From positions 1-6,876 of the forward strand of contig SLMV01000103.1 of NCBI GenBank assembly GCA_007133365.1: 6,876 nucleotides of DNA, read 5' to 3'. This document shows, piece after piece, positions 1 through 6,197 of this stretch (positions are counted from its first letter, which is position 1; each line of letters opens with the position of its first letter). Source of the DNA: Clostridia bacterium (GTDB taxonomy: Bacteria > Bacillota > Sulfobacillia > SLMV01). The notes below the pieces were generated by a model, which saw nothing but the letters and a program-made list of their open reading frames with translations, was not told where the DNA came from and did not search any database. The translations under genes were made by a program, and so were the position numbers.

Positions 1-100
1 AAACGGGAGGGAATGACGGCTCAGGGAGGACTCCTCGGGCTAAAAGCGTTTCAATAGGCCTTGTTTCGCCCTTGAAATATCCCCTTCCGATGCTCCCACG

Positions 101-106
101 AAAGGA
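101..106 (+). promoter_or_regulatory. Ribosome binding site of the ABC ATPase gene
   Basis: AAAGGA lies 8 bases before the ATG at 115, which is standard spacing and supports that start. The rest of 1-114 has no convincing promoter. A TTGAAA at 72-77 resembles a -35 box, but no -10 box sits 16-18 bases after it. Confidence 0.7.
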
Positions 107-114
107 TTGTTTAC

Positions 115-1041
115 ATGCTCAATGTCGTGAATCTTTCAAAATCCTACGGTGCCGTTACGGCGCTTGAGGCCATCAGCTTCCGCGTTCGCCCCGGCGACAT
201 TCTCGGAGTGCTCGGACCCAACGGAGCTGGTAAGACCACCGCCATCCGCATCATCATGGGAATCCTTCGTCCCCAATCCGGTCACGTTATCTTCGACTTT
301 CCCGAACCCAATGGCCATAAACAGCAGCGCATTGGTTATCTCCCCGAAGAGCGCGGACTCTATGAGGACGTGCGCGTTTTGGACAACCTGCTTTACCTGG
401 CCCAACTCAAACAAGTCGATCGCTTCATCGCACGGGAACAGGCCGAATCTTGGCTAAAACGCTTTGACCTATGGGATCGGGCCCAACAACGGGTGGATCA
501 ACTGTCCAAGGGAATGCAACAGAAAGTCCAATTCATCGCGGCCGTTCTCCACGCACCGGATCTCATTATTCTCGACGAACCCTTTTCCGGGCTCGACCCG
601 CTCAATCAGGACCTGTTTAAGGACATCATACGCGAACTACAGGCCGACGGCCGAGCCATCTTGCTCTCGGCCCATCAAATGGAAGTCGTCGAGGAACTAT
701 GCGACCGCATCTTTATGGTCCACGAAGGCCGGCAAGTGCTCTACGGCAACCTGACCGATATCAAAGCCAATTACCCCGAGCACATCGTCGACTTACGTTT
801 TCCCCGGGACATCGATCCGGCACACATCCGAAAACTCTGTAACATCCGCATCACCCGCGATGAACCCGGCCGGATCATCTTCCGACACGACGGGCCAAAG
901 AGCGTCAATGATTTGCTCGGCGAGGTAGCCCGCGAGCTGCCCCTGTTCGAGGTCTCGGTTCGAAAGCCTCCGCTTCAAGAAATTTTCGTTCAGACGGCAC
1001 GAAAGCGGGGTGCGTCCGTTGAAGATGCTGCGATTGTCTAA
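115..1041 (+). CDS. ABC exporter ATP-binding protein, NatA/YhaQ-like
   Basis: This is the cytoplasmic ATPase that powers the ABC-2 permease encoded directly downstream. The 308-residue protein has a full nucleotide-binding domain: Walker A GPNGAGKTT at residues 34-42, a signature LSKGMQQKVQ at 130-139, Walker B LIILDEP at 150-156 with catalytic Glu155, a D-loop GLDP at 159-162 and a switch His187 in LSAHQME. The usual Q-loop glutamine is replaced in GYLPEERGLY (74-83), which is typical of the NatA-type exporter subfamily. Residues from about 220 to 300 form the C-terminal extension (DUF4162-like) found in this subfamily, ending with PPLQEIFVQTA. Length is normal. Family members are linked to sodium, antibiotic or peptide efflux, and the sequence does not say which applies here. 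The start is supported by AAAGGA 8 bases upstream. The stop TAA overlaps the permease start, so the two genes form an operon and are probably translationally coupled. Confidence 0.93.
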   Translation: MLNVVNLSKSYGAVTALEAISFRVRPGDILGVLGPNGAGKTTAIRIIMGILRPQSGHVIFDFPEPNGHKQQRIGYLPEERGLYEDVRVLDNLLYLAQLKQVDRFIAREQAESWLKRFDLWDRAQQRVDQLSKGMQQKVQFIAAVLHAPDLIILDEPFSGLDPLNQDLFKDIIRELQADGRAILLSAHQMEVVEELCDRIFMVHEGRQVLYGNLTDIKANYPEHIVDLRFPRDIDPAHIRKLCNIRITRDEPGRIIFRHDGPKSVNDLLGEVARELPLFEVSVRKPPLQEIFVQTARKRGASVEDAAIV

Positions 1042-2227
1042 TGTGTTCAAAGTAGGGCGCTGGGAGTTTTTAAAGAACGTTCGAACCCCAACCTTCCTCG
1101 TGTTAACCTTTGTCATCCCCCTAGTCATGCTACTGGTGGCCGGGGTCACCTTTTATCTTCAGACTGATCAAACCACCGAAACCATGACCATCGGCGTAGT
1201 GGATCATACCCCAGACTTCTACTTCCATCTCGAGGAGCAAGCCGACGGCACACCGGTAACCCTCGTGCGCGAAGACGAGGACATCGCCAAATTGAAAACT
1301 CAGCTGACCGACGGGGAGCTCCAAGCCTATTTGGTCATCGATGATGCGGTCCTCGTCGGCGATCGGATCCCTATCTATGTAGAGGACCCCCGCAATCTAA
1401 ACCTGGGGAACCTTCGGAGCGTCTTAGTGCCCGCCGTAACGGCCTACCGCCTCGAACAACTCGGTTTGACCTCGGGCGAGATACAAACGGCCATCGCCCC
1501 GGTAAGTCCGGACGTCCGCCAATTGGACGGGGCGAGCGAACCCTTAGGCGCATTGTTGGTGCCCATGATCATGGCATTCATCCTCATCTTCTCCGCCATT
1601 TTCTCGGGTCAAATCTTGATGTACGGGGTGATTAAAGAAAAACGAAGTCGGGTGGTGGAAATCCTTTTGTCCTCCATCTCCGCTTCGGAATTGCTTTGGG
1701 GCAAAGTGCTGGGGCTGGGGACTCTCAGTTTGCTGCAGATCGCCATCTGGGTCGGCGCTGGCATCGGTATCGCCACCCGGTTCATTGATCTTCCACATCT
1801 CGGCCTCACCGCCGGCAGCATCATGATCTACCTGCTCTATTTCCTCTTCGGCTTTTTGCTCCTAGCCGCCTTGTTTGCTGCGATGGGCGCCACCATGAAG
1901 GACGTCGAAGGGGGCAGTCAGGCGCAGGGACTGGTCGTCATGGTTCCCCTGATCCCTGTGTTCTTCTCCGGCCTTTTGATCATGCAGCCCAATGCGCTTT
2001 GGGTACGAATATTGAGCCACGTCCCACCTCTCAACATCACCACGGTGCTTTTACGCATGGGCGGGACCACCCTCCCGGCGTGGGAAATCGCAAGTACACT
2101 GAGCGTTCTTTTGTTATCGGCCTTGGGTTTTCTCTACCTAGCCGCCCGAATCTTCGACGGCGGGTTACTGGCGTTTGATCGGGACCTGGGCCTTCGCGAC
2201 TTACGAAAGATGCTCAAACGTTCCTAG
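1025..2227 (+). CDS. ABC-2 type exporter permease, NatB/YhaP-like
   Basis: This is the membrane partner of the preceding ATPase and should form an efflux pump with it in the cytoplasmic membrane; the substrate is unknown. From the ATG at 1025 the protein has 400 residues. One N-terminal helix (about residues 23-45) is followed by an extracytoplasmic domain of about 125 residues. Five more hydrophobic segments follow near residues 174-200, 222-250, 263-286, 299-320 and 354-374. This is the ABC2_membrane_3 arrangement. The conserved cytoplasmic stretch IKEKRSRVVEILLSS after the second helix (about 203-217) is a hallmark of the family. The frame stays open to a GTG at 1010 and a TTG at 1019. I chose ATG 1025 because MLRLSNVFKVGRWEF matches the usual short N-terminus, but the GGGGTG at 1007-1012 is better spaced for the TTG. 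The gene overlaps the ATPase by 17 bases. It ends with TAG, followed by a likely terminator. Confidence 0.9.
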   Translation: MLRLSNVFKVGRWEFLKNVRTPTFLVLTFVIPLVMLLVAGVTFYLQTDQTTETMTIGVVDHTPDFYFHLEEQADGTPVTLVREDEDIAKLKTQLTDGELQAYLVIDDAVLVGDRIPIYVEDPRNLNLGNLRSVLVPAVTAYRLEQLGLTSGEIQTAIAPVSPDVRQLDGASEPLGALLVPMIMAFILIFSAIFSGQILMYGVIKEKRSRVVEILLSSISASELLWGKVLGLGTLSLLQIAIWVGAGIGIATRFIDLPHLGLTAGSIMIYLLYFLFGFLLLAALFAAMGATMKDVEGGSQAQGLVVMVPLIPVFFSGLLIMQPNALWVRILSHVPPLNITTVLLRMGGTTLPAWEIASTLSVLLLSALGFLYLAARIFDGGLLAFDRDLGLRDLRKMLKRS

Positions 2228-2235
2228 CCCTCGAA

Positions 2236-2273
2236 AAAACGGTACCGCCCTTTATGCAGGGGGGTAGCGTTTT
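2236..2273 (+). terminator. Likely intrinsic terminator of the ABC exporter operon
   Basis: Arms AAAACGGTACCGCCC (2236-2250) and GGGGGGTAGCGTTTT (2259-2273) pair at 13 of 15 positions around an 8-base loop. The GC-rich stem ends in four T residues on the + strand and begins with an A-run, so it could also stop transcription from the opposite strand. It starts 8 bases after the permease stop. The T tract is short, so termination strength is uncertain. Confidence 0.7.
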
Positions 2274-2313
2274 ACCCACCGCCGTCCTCTGCTCCCAGCC
2301 CCCTCTTTCAAGG

Positions 2314-2319
2314 TATAAT
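2314..2319 (+). promoter_or_regulatory. -10 box of the hydrolase gene promoter
   Basis: A perfect TATAAT lies 31 bases before the preferred ATG at 2351. At 17-base spacing the -35 position (2291-2296, GCTCCC) does not resemble TTGACA, and no TG dinucleotide makes it an extended -10. It may be a weak or activator-dependent sigma-A promoter. Because it overlaps the in-frame ATG at 2318, that ATG is unlikely to be the start codon. Confidence 0.55.
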
Positions 2320-2333
2320 GGAAGGAACACCTC

Positions 2334-2342
2334 GAGGAGGGG
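2334..2342 (+). promoter_or_regulatory. Ribosome binding site that decides the hydrolase start
   Basis: GAGGAGGGG lies 8 bases before ATG 2351, a near-ideal Shine-Dalgarno sequence and spacing. The longer frame from ATG 2318 has no such site upstream and would place this sequence inside the coding region. The start is therefore 2351. Confidence 0.8.
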
Positions 2343-2350
2343 AAACGAGA

Positions 2351-3322
2351 ATGAAAGCTGTCATGACCGGATTGATCGCACTTCTCATTATCCTGATGAT
2401 CGTGCCCATTCCACCGGCTTCGGATACGGTTGATCCCCGAACGTTGCCGGACCTTACCGGCGACTTCATCCAGGTCGGCGGCATCGATCTCTATGTGGAA
2501 GAAAAAGGAGACCGCGCCCCCGCATTGATCCTCCTTCACGGCTTTGCCGCGGGTACGTTTTCCTGGGAACCGGTCGTCGCCGAATTAGCCGAAGTTGGGA
2601 CGGTCCTCGCCTATGATCGTCCCGGATTTGGGATGACGCCCCGCCCCGATCCCGCCTCGCTCCCGGTCAATTGGTATCGAAACGACCGGGCACCGGAGCT
2701 TTTGATCAAACTGATGGATCAAAAGAATATCACGTCCGCAGTCTTGGTAGGCCATTCGGCCGGCGGTACCGTGGCCCTTCACACCGCACTTTTGTATCCG
2801 GAACGAGTCCAGGCCCTGGTCTTAGAAGCCCCGGCGATCTATACGTCCGGCGGTTTACCCTCATGGCTTCGCCCCTTTCTCACTTTTCCGCCAATGGATC
2901 GCCTCGGTCCCCTTTTTATGCGACTGGTGCCGCGTCGTGCCGATCAATTACTGGAGGCCGCCTGGTATAACCCAGAACGCATTCCCGAAGGCACCCTCGA
3001 CGCCTATCGAAGACCGCTTCGGGTGGAGGATTGGGATCGCGGCTTATGGGAAGTTGTGAAAGGAAACCAAGCGCTTTCCTTAGCAGACGAACTCGATAAC
3101 ATCACGATTCCCACCCTGATCATTACCGGGGATTCGGACACGATTGTTTCGAAGGATGATAGTGTGCGGTTGGGACACGCGTTACCAAGCGCGGAAGTTA
3201 CTGTTTTTTCTCAATGCGGCCATCTTCCTCATGAGGAATATCCGCAACGGTTCACTGAAACTGTGCACGATTTTCTCGTCAGGAAATCCGTGATTCAACC
3301 GACCAGCGGCGCTGGACACTAA
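2351..3322 (+). CDS. Alpha/beta-fold hydrolase with N-terminal membrane anchor or signal
   Basis: This is a predicted serine hydrolase of the alpha/beta superfamily, 323 residues from ATG 2351. Residues 5-19 are a hydrophobic segment after one Lys, so the enzyme is probably membrane-anchored or exported and acts outside the cytoplasm. The oxyanion-hole region is LLHGFAAG (61-68). The nucleophile elbow is VLVGHSAGG with Ser136. The acid is probably Asp263 in ITGDSDTIV, and the catalytic His is His291 in CGHLPHEE, so all three triad residues are present in the usual order. A cap region of about 80 residues lies between strands 6 and 7 (about 165-245). The profile resembles the esterase, C-C hydrolase and haloperoxidase-like group, and the substrate cannot be told from sequence. 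The gene stands alone: it has its own TATAAT upstream, a terminator separates it from the ABC operon, and the next gene converges on it. Confidence 0.9.
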   Translation: MKAVMTGLIALLIILMIVPIPPASDTVDPRTLPDLTGDFIQVGGIDLYVEEKGDRAPALILLHGFAAGTFSWEPVVAELAEVGTVLAYDRPGFGMTPRPDPASLPVNWYRNDRAPELLIKLMDQKNITSAVLVGHSAGGTVALHTALLYPERVQALVLEAPAIYTSGGLPSWLRPFLTFPPMDRLGPLFMRLVPRRADQLLEAAWYNPERIPEGTLDAYRRPLRVEDWDRGLWEVVKGNQALSLADELDNITIPTLIITGDSDTIVSKDDSVRLGHALPSAEVTVFSQCGHLPHEEYPQRFTETVHDFLVRKSVIQPTSGAGH

Positions 3323-3388
3323 GGACTCCTCGGTTTAATTTCGTTTTTAGAAATGCCTTAGCCGAAATCAAGTGTGCTCAACTTCGAA

Positions 3389-3415
3389 GGGTGCCGCCCA
3401 TGGTGAGCAGCACCC
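3389..3415. terminator. Possible shared hairpin in the convergent gap
   Basis: GGGTGC (3389-3394) pairs with GCACCC (3410-3415). GC/GC pairs inside (3396-3397 with 3407-3408) continue the stem across one C-A mismatch. It lies between the convergent hydrolase and SLH genes and could act on both strands. Neither side has a clear T-run, so it is not a canonical intrinsic terminator. A weaker AT-rich pairing of ATTTC with GAAAT lies near 3338-3355. Nothing else is visible in 3323-3448. Confidence 0.35.
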
Positions 3416-3448
3416 CTCGTGGTTAAGATGTTACTGTCAGCATCATTG

Positions 3449-5707
3449 CTACGCGGGAGGATCATCAAAATGATAATGATTAGGATGGTTCACAACAACC
3501 AAGCCAACAACACCATCGATTTTTACTAGGATGATGTCCTCCATGGGCATAGGCTCAGTCGATATCTGCAAATTGACCTCATTATCCTCACGGGCTGCTT
3601 TAATAGCCGTTTCAATTTCATCGCGTTCAATGAATTCATTCTCCGCCGCATCATAGTAGAACACCTCGTCAGCTAAGGGGAAAACACTCGAAGGCGTCGG
3701 TCCCTCATCCATTAAACGAAGCTCGGGAGAGGGCTGATCAATCCGAATCCACGTTTCAGTGCTCTCATTATATCCACCGAACACAGCGCTCATGGTGGCG
3801 GTCACGTCATCAGCGTCAAAATATCGATGATTATCGAGCGCCATATGCAGCTCGTGTAACCATGTACCTGGCAATTCGAATGATTGCGGCGTGGGGTTGC
3901 CACTCTCCCAAGTAGCCTTCCAGTTTTCGGTAATTACAACTGGTTTGCCGAGCAAATCATTCAACATGTACAATATGGCATCTTCCGGGGTGATTCCTTT
4001 CACTTTGATCCTGCCGCCGCCCGGATAAGCATGCCACAAGAAATCGATCTTAGTGTCTTCAAGCAGCACTTCACTGCCATCGGCAAGCTTTACTCGAATA
4101 TCAGCAGATGCATAACTCGCCGGGCTGTATGATTCGTTCCGATCGAGTGCGTCGAATGAACTTTCGTCGTCGGGTAAATCAATGTCCACGTTCCCATACT
4201 CCAAAAGCACGGCAAAGTACTTGCCTTCTTCCACCGCGACGGTATCGAGCACATCGACGATCGCGTCTTTACTGTTGAGCAGGAACGTGTATTCGTCACC
4301 GAGGTCAATGGCGTCGCGCACCACTTGACACTCCAGATCATACGGGTCGCCGTCAACCCGGATGAAGTCGGAACCCCAGGCCGTCACGGTCCCCACAAGC
4401 AAATTCTCCGTCCATACCCAGACATCCAATAACTCAGAATCACTGGTGTGATCGCTCGCCACTGTGCGGGCTGTGATCACCGGCTTGGCATCATCAAACA
4501 ACACCGAACCCCACTCGTCCTGGAACGCATCAAAGGCTGCTTCTAGATCCTCGAGGGTCACGGGATCACCATTCAACCAGATGTTCGTATCCTCATCGAC
4601 TTCAAGATCATCAATAACGGGTTCGCCAAATTCACGAAGAGCGATCCAGCCGAAATCCGCTTCATCGTCGGCCACCTCGACATCGGCAAGAAAGACATCT
4701 TCGAAGGTGTCCAGCATGACCTCGATCTTGACGACGGCATCGTCCTCCAGCGTCACGGTAACCGTTTCGCCTTCGAGAATCTCAAATACCAACGCAAACG
4801 TACCGGAGTCCGCATCGAATTGATCCGCATGCGCGCAATCGAACGGCGCCACCGGGTCCACCTCATCATTGTCCCGCCACTCGCGCGTGGACGTGTTGAT
4901 GACCACTTCCACCTCATCCATGTCGATGTCATAACGGGCATCAGCCACCGTCATACGCTCCGAAAACGACGAATAACGGGTCCACTCCCCGGTCACAACA
5001 TCCCGGTCTTTCTCGTCTTGCCAGGCCGTGAACGTCGCTTCGTGGCAGCGCTCGAGAAGGGATTTGGCATCGGCATCATATTCCTCATCGTCGGCGTCCC
5101 AACGACCGGCCAAAGCCGCCTTAAAGGTCATCGACACCATGTCACCGCGGAAAACGGGTACATCCGCAACCGGGTCCAACGGCAAGTCGTCGAAAAGCCC
5201 CAGTTCGTTTCCGGCAATGAGCGCATTCGTCGGCCAGGGTCCCACGGCGAGCGGCTCATTTTCGGTCACGCGGGCCAGCAGCATAGCGATCTCGGCGAAC
5301 GTCACGTTGTCATTGGGATGGACATACCCCTTCGAATCACCCAAAAACCAACCCCGGGCTTCGGCCAGCACAAAGGCACCCCGGGCCCAACTGGGAATGG
5401 CGTCATCGTCCTCCCAATTGGTGTTCATAAACTGCATGGCATCCGCCAAACGCGATTGACACGCCAATCGCGCCAATACCACCGCCATCTGGGCACGGGT
5501 AAAGGGTTCATCGGGACGCAGGTTGCCTTCTCCATCCCCGATAAAAATCCCCGCATGCCCTAAGTAATGGGCGGCCTCGGCAAAAAATTCATCGCTCCAC
5601 TCGCCAGCATCCGTAAAATAATTCCCCGGCGTCACAGCCAAAACCGGACCTGTCACGCTCATCAACAGGGTCAGGGCCAACGCCAGGCCCAACCATTTGC
5701 ACTTCAC
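3449..5707 (-). CDS. Exported SLH-domain surface protein, very acidic, unassigned C-terminal region
   Basis: This is a predicted cell-surface protein held to the wall by SLH motifs, which in Firmicutes bind pyruvylated secondary wall polymer. Counting from the TTG at 5710 it has 753 residues. The signal peptide has Lys3 and Lys5, a hydrophobic core at 6-19 and a likely cleavage after VLA (23-25). Three SLH-like motifs follow at about 31-81, 99-150 and 159-203; the first is clearest (GEGNLRPDEPFTRAQMA) and the third is divergent. Residues 204-753 match no family I can name. They show repeated short beta-strand units typical of S-layer proteins, such as DEDTNIWLNGDPVTLEDL (372-389) and GTVTAWGSDFIRVDGDPY (440-457). 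Asp and Glu are abundant throughout, and the C-terminus holds a His/Asp cluster. TTG 5710 is followed directly by GTG 5707. I prefer GTG because GGAG at 5714-5717 is 6 bases from it and only 3 from the TTG. The gene appears monocistronic. It could be a main S-layer protein or a minor SLH-anchored protein. Confidence 0.9.
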   Translation of the reverse strand: MKCKWLGLALALTLLMSVTGPVLAVTPGNYFTDAGEWSDEFFAEAAHYLGHAGIFIGDGEGNLRPDEPFTRAQMAVVLARLACQSRLADAMQFMNTNWEDDDAIPSWARGAFVLAEARGWFLGDSKGYVHPNDNVTFAEIAMLLARVTENEPLAVGPWPTNALIAGNELGLFDDLPLDPVADVPVFRGDMVSMTFKAALAGRWDADDEEYDADAKSLLERCHEATFTAWQDEKDRDVVTGEWTRYSSFSERMTVADARYDIDMDEVEVVINTSTREWRDNDEVDPVAPFDCAHADQFDADSGTFALVFEILEGETVTVTLEDDAVVKIEVMLDTFEDVFLADVEVADDEADFGWIALREFGEPVIDDLEVDEDTNIWLNGDPVTLEDLEAAFDAFQDEWGSVLFDDAKPVITARTVASDHTSDSELLDVWVWTENLLVGTVTAWGSDFIRVDGDPYDLECQVVRDAIDLGDEYTFLLNSKDAIVDVLDTVAVEEGKYFAVLLEYGNVDIDLPDDESSFDALDRNESYSPASYASADIRVKLADGSEVLLEDTKIDFLWHAYPGGGRIKVKGITPEDAILYMLNDLLGKPVVITENWKATWESGNPTPQSFELPGTWLHELHMALDNHRYFDADDVTATMSAVFGGYNESTETWIRIDQPSPELRLMDEGPTPSSVFPLADEVFYYDAAENEFIERDEIETAIKAAREDNEVNLQISTEPMPMEDIILVKIDGVVGLVVVNHPNHYHFDDPPA

Positions 5708-5713
5708 CAATAA

Positions 5714-5722
5714 CTCCCCCTC
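5714..5722 (-). promoter_or_regulatory. Ribosome binding site of the SLH protein gene
   Basis: On the - strand this reads GAGGGGGAG. The GGAG core (5714-5717) is 6 bases before the GTG at 5707, and the GAGG core (5719-5722) is 8 bases before the TTG at 5710. The two adjacent start codons therefore cannot be fully separated by spacing. Confidence 0.6.
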
Positions 5723-5740
5723 TTGTTATGAAATATGGTA

Positions 5741-5760
5741 TGTAAAAAACCCCCTTTACA
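5741..5760. repeat. Inverted repeat upstream of the SLH gene
   Basis: TGTAAA (5741-5746) and TTTACA (5755-5760) are perfect 6-base arms around an 8-base A/C-rich spacer. On the - strand the spacer reads as five G then three T, giving a run of six T with the arm. It lies about 35 bases upstream of the SLH start, so it could be an operator or a leader hairpin. Confidence 0.4.
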
Positions 5761-5920
5761 GGAGGCCCTGTTACGATTTATCCGGAATTACTCCCTTTTC
5801 CTCCAGATCGATCGTTACAAAAACATTACAAGTTCCACCGGCAAATCAGGAGCGGCTCGCCCAGCGTGCGATGTCTTGCCAAAGTGACTTCTCTTTTCGT
5901 TTTCTTAGGGAACCAAAGAC

Positions 5921-5967
5921 CAGATTTCAACCAATCATTGGTGGATAAGGGTGGGACCCGTAATCTG
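5921..5967. repeat. Nested inverted repeats with three-way-junction potential
   Basis: The outer arms CAGATT (5921-5926) and AATCTG (5962-5967) enclose two further palindromes: ACCAAT-C-ATTGGT (5930-5942) and GGGT-GGG-ACCC (about 5950-5960). Together they can fold as a closing stem with two hairpins, on either strand. Each repeat alone is short enough to arise by chance; the nesting within 47 bases is what is notable. No known RNA family was recognised. Confidence 0.4.
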
Positions 5968-6010
5968 ACGACCGGAAGACCATGCCCTCCCATCAGTCGG
6001 AAGCGGTCGT
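5968..6010. repeat. Inverted repeat abutting the nested repeat cluster
   Basis: ACGACCG (5968-5974) and CGGTCGT (6004-6010) are perfect 7-base arms around a 29-base spacer. The first arm begins at the base directly after the preceding nested repeat, so the two stems could stack. The spacer has little pairing of its own. Confidence 0.35.
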
Positions 6011-6169
6011 GACCCTTCTCCGAAAATCGCCGGAACTTCACCCAAATACAGGAAAGCCCCAATTCATCGCGGCATCCTGACCGTCGCATCGCGCTCAACG
6101 GGATGGACAAATCAAACGGAAATCCTCTGTGATGTTTGGAATCATCGGGATCACCAAAAGCCTCACGCG

Positions 6170-6197
6170 TTCGGACCGAATATAACGGCAGACCCGT
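6170..6197 (-). terminator. Two short hairpins at the end of the ferritin-VIT gene, weak terminator candidate
   Basis: Reading the - strand from the stop codon, ACGG/CCGT (6197-6194 with 6188-6185, 5-base loop) comes first. It is followed by TTCGG/CCGAA around a single T (6180-6176 with 6174-6170). The position suits transcription termination, but the bases after the second hairpin are GC-rich and there is no T tract, so the role is uncertain. Confidence 0.25.

Larger units (their letters stand above)
5711..6196. other. Long intergenic region with purine-rich leader and inverted repeats
   Basis: This gap of about 490 bases lies between the ferritin-VIT gene and the SLH gene, both on the - strand. 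The SLH-proximal part (about 5711-5835) is a likely leader or promoter region with a TGTAAA/TTTACA inverted repeat and several TGTAA-like words, but I see no clean -35/-10 pair. The middle (5921-6010) is a cluster of inverted repeats described separately. Next to the ferritin-VIT stop are two short hairpins: ACGG/CCGT (6185-6197) and TTCGG-A-CCGAA (6170-6180). A - strand frame is open from 6200 to 5826 (124 codons), but it starts with TTG, lacks a good ribosome binding site and resembles no protein family I know. I do not call it a gene. Confidence 0.6.

Noticed and set aside
27..38. AGGACTCCTCGG occurs here and again at 3322-3333
   Set aside because: A 12-base match is about what chance gives in a window of this size, the flanks differ, and the first copy is simply part of an 11-base palindrome (26-36).
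2318..2350. Extension of the hydrolase gene to ATG 2318
   Set aside because: That ATG is inside the TATAAT box and has no ribosome binding site, whereas ATG 2351 has GAGGAGGGG 8 bases upstream and gives a sensible N-terminal hydrophobic segment.
3470..3484. Fur-box-like sequence (TGATAATGATTAGGA) close to the 7-1-7 consensus
   Set aside because: It lies inside the 3' end of the SLH coding region, where the codons for Asn-His-Tyr-His give it, and far from any promoter. Two of the 14 half-site positions also miss the consensus.
4820..5563. Long + strand open frame of 247 codons opposite the SLH gene
   Set aside because: It is antisense to a gene with clear signal peptide and SLH motifs; its predicted peptide is rich in His, Arg and Gly with no recognisable domain, as expected for a mirror of acidic coding sequence.
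5948..5961. AGGGTGGGACCCGT, resembling the T-box antiterminator sequence
   Set aside because: The match ends after GGGTGG-ACC; no T-box stem I or specifier region is seen, no terminator follows, and no aminoacyl-tRNA synthetase or amino-acid gene lies downstream on that strand.
5966..5982. CTGACGACCGGAAGACC, reminiscent of the SRP RNA tip (CCGGAAG)
   Set aside because: Only the short CCGGAAG word matches; the conserved GGAAGCAGC side and the long helix are missing.
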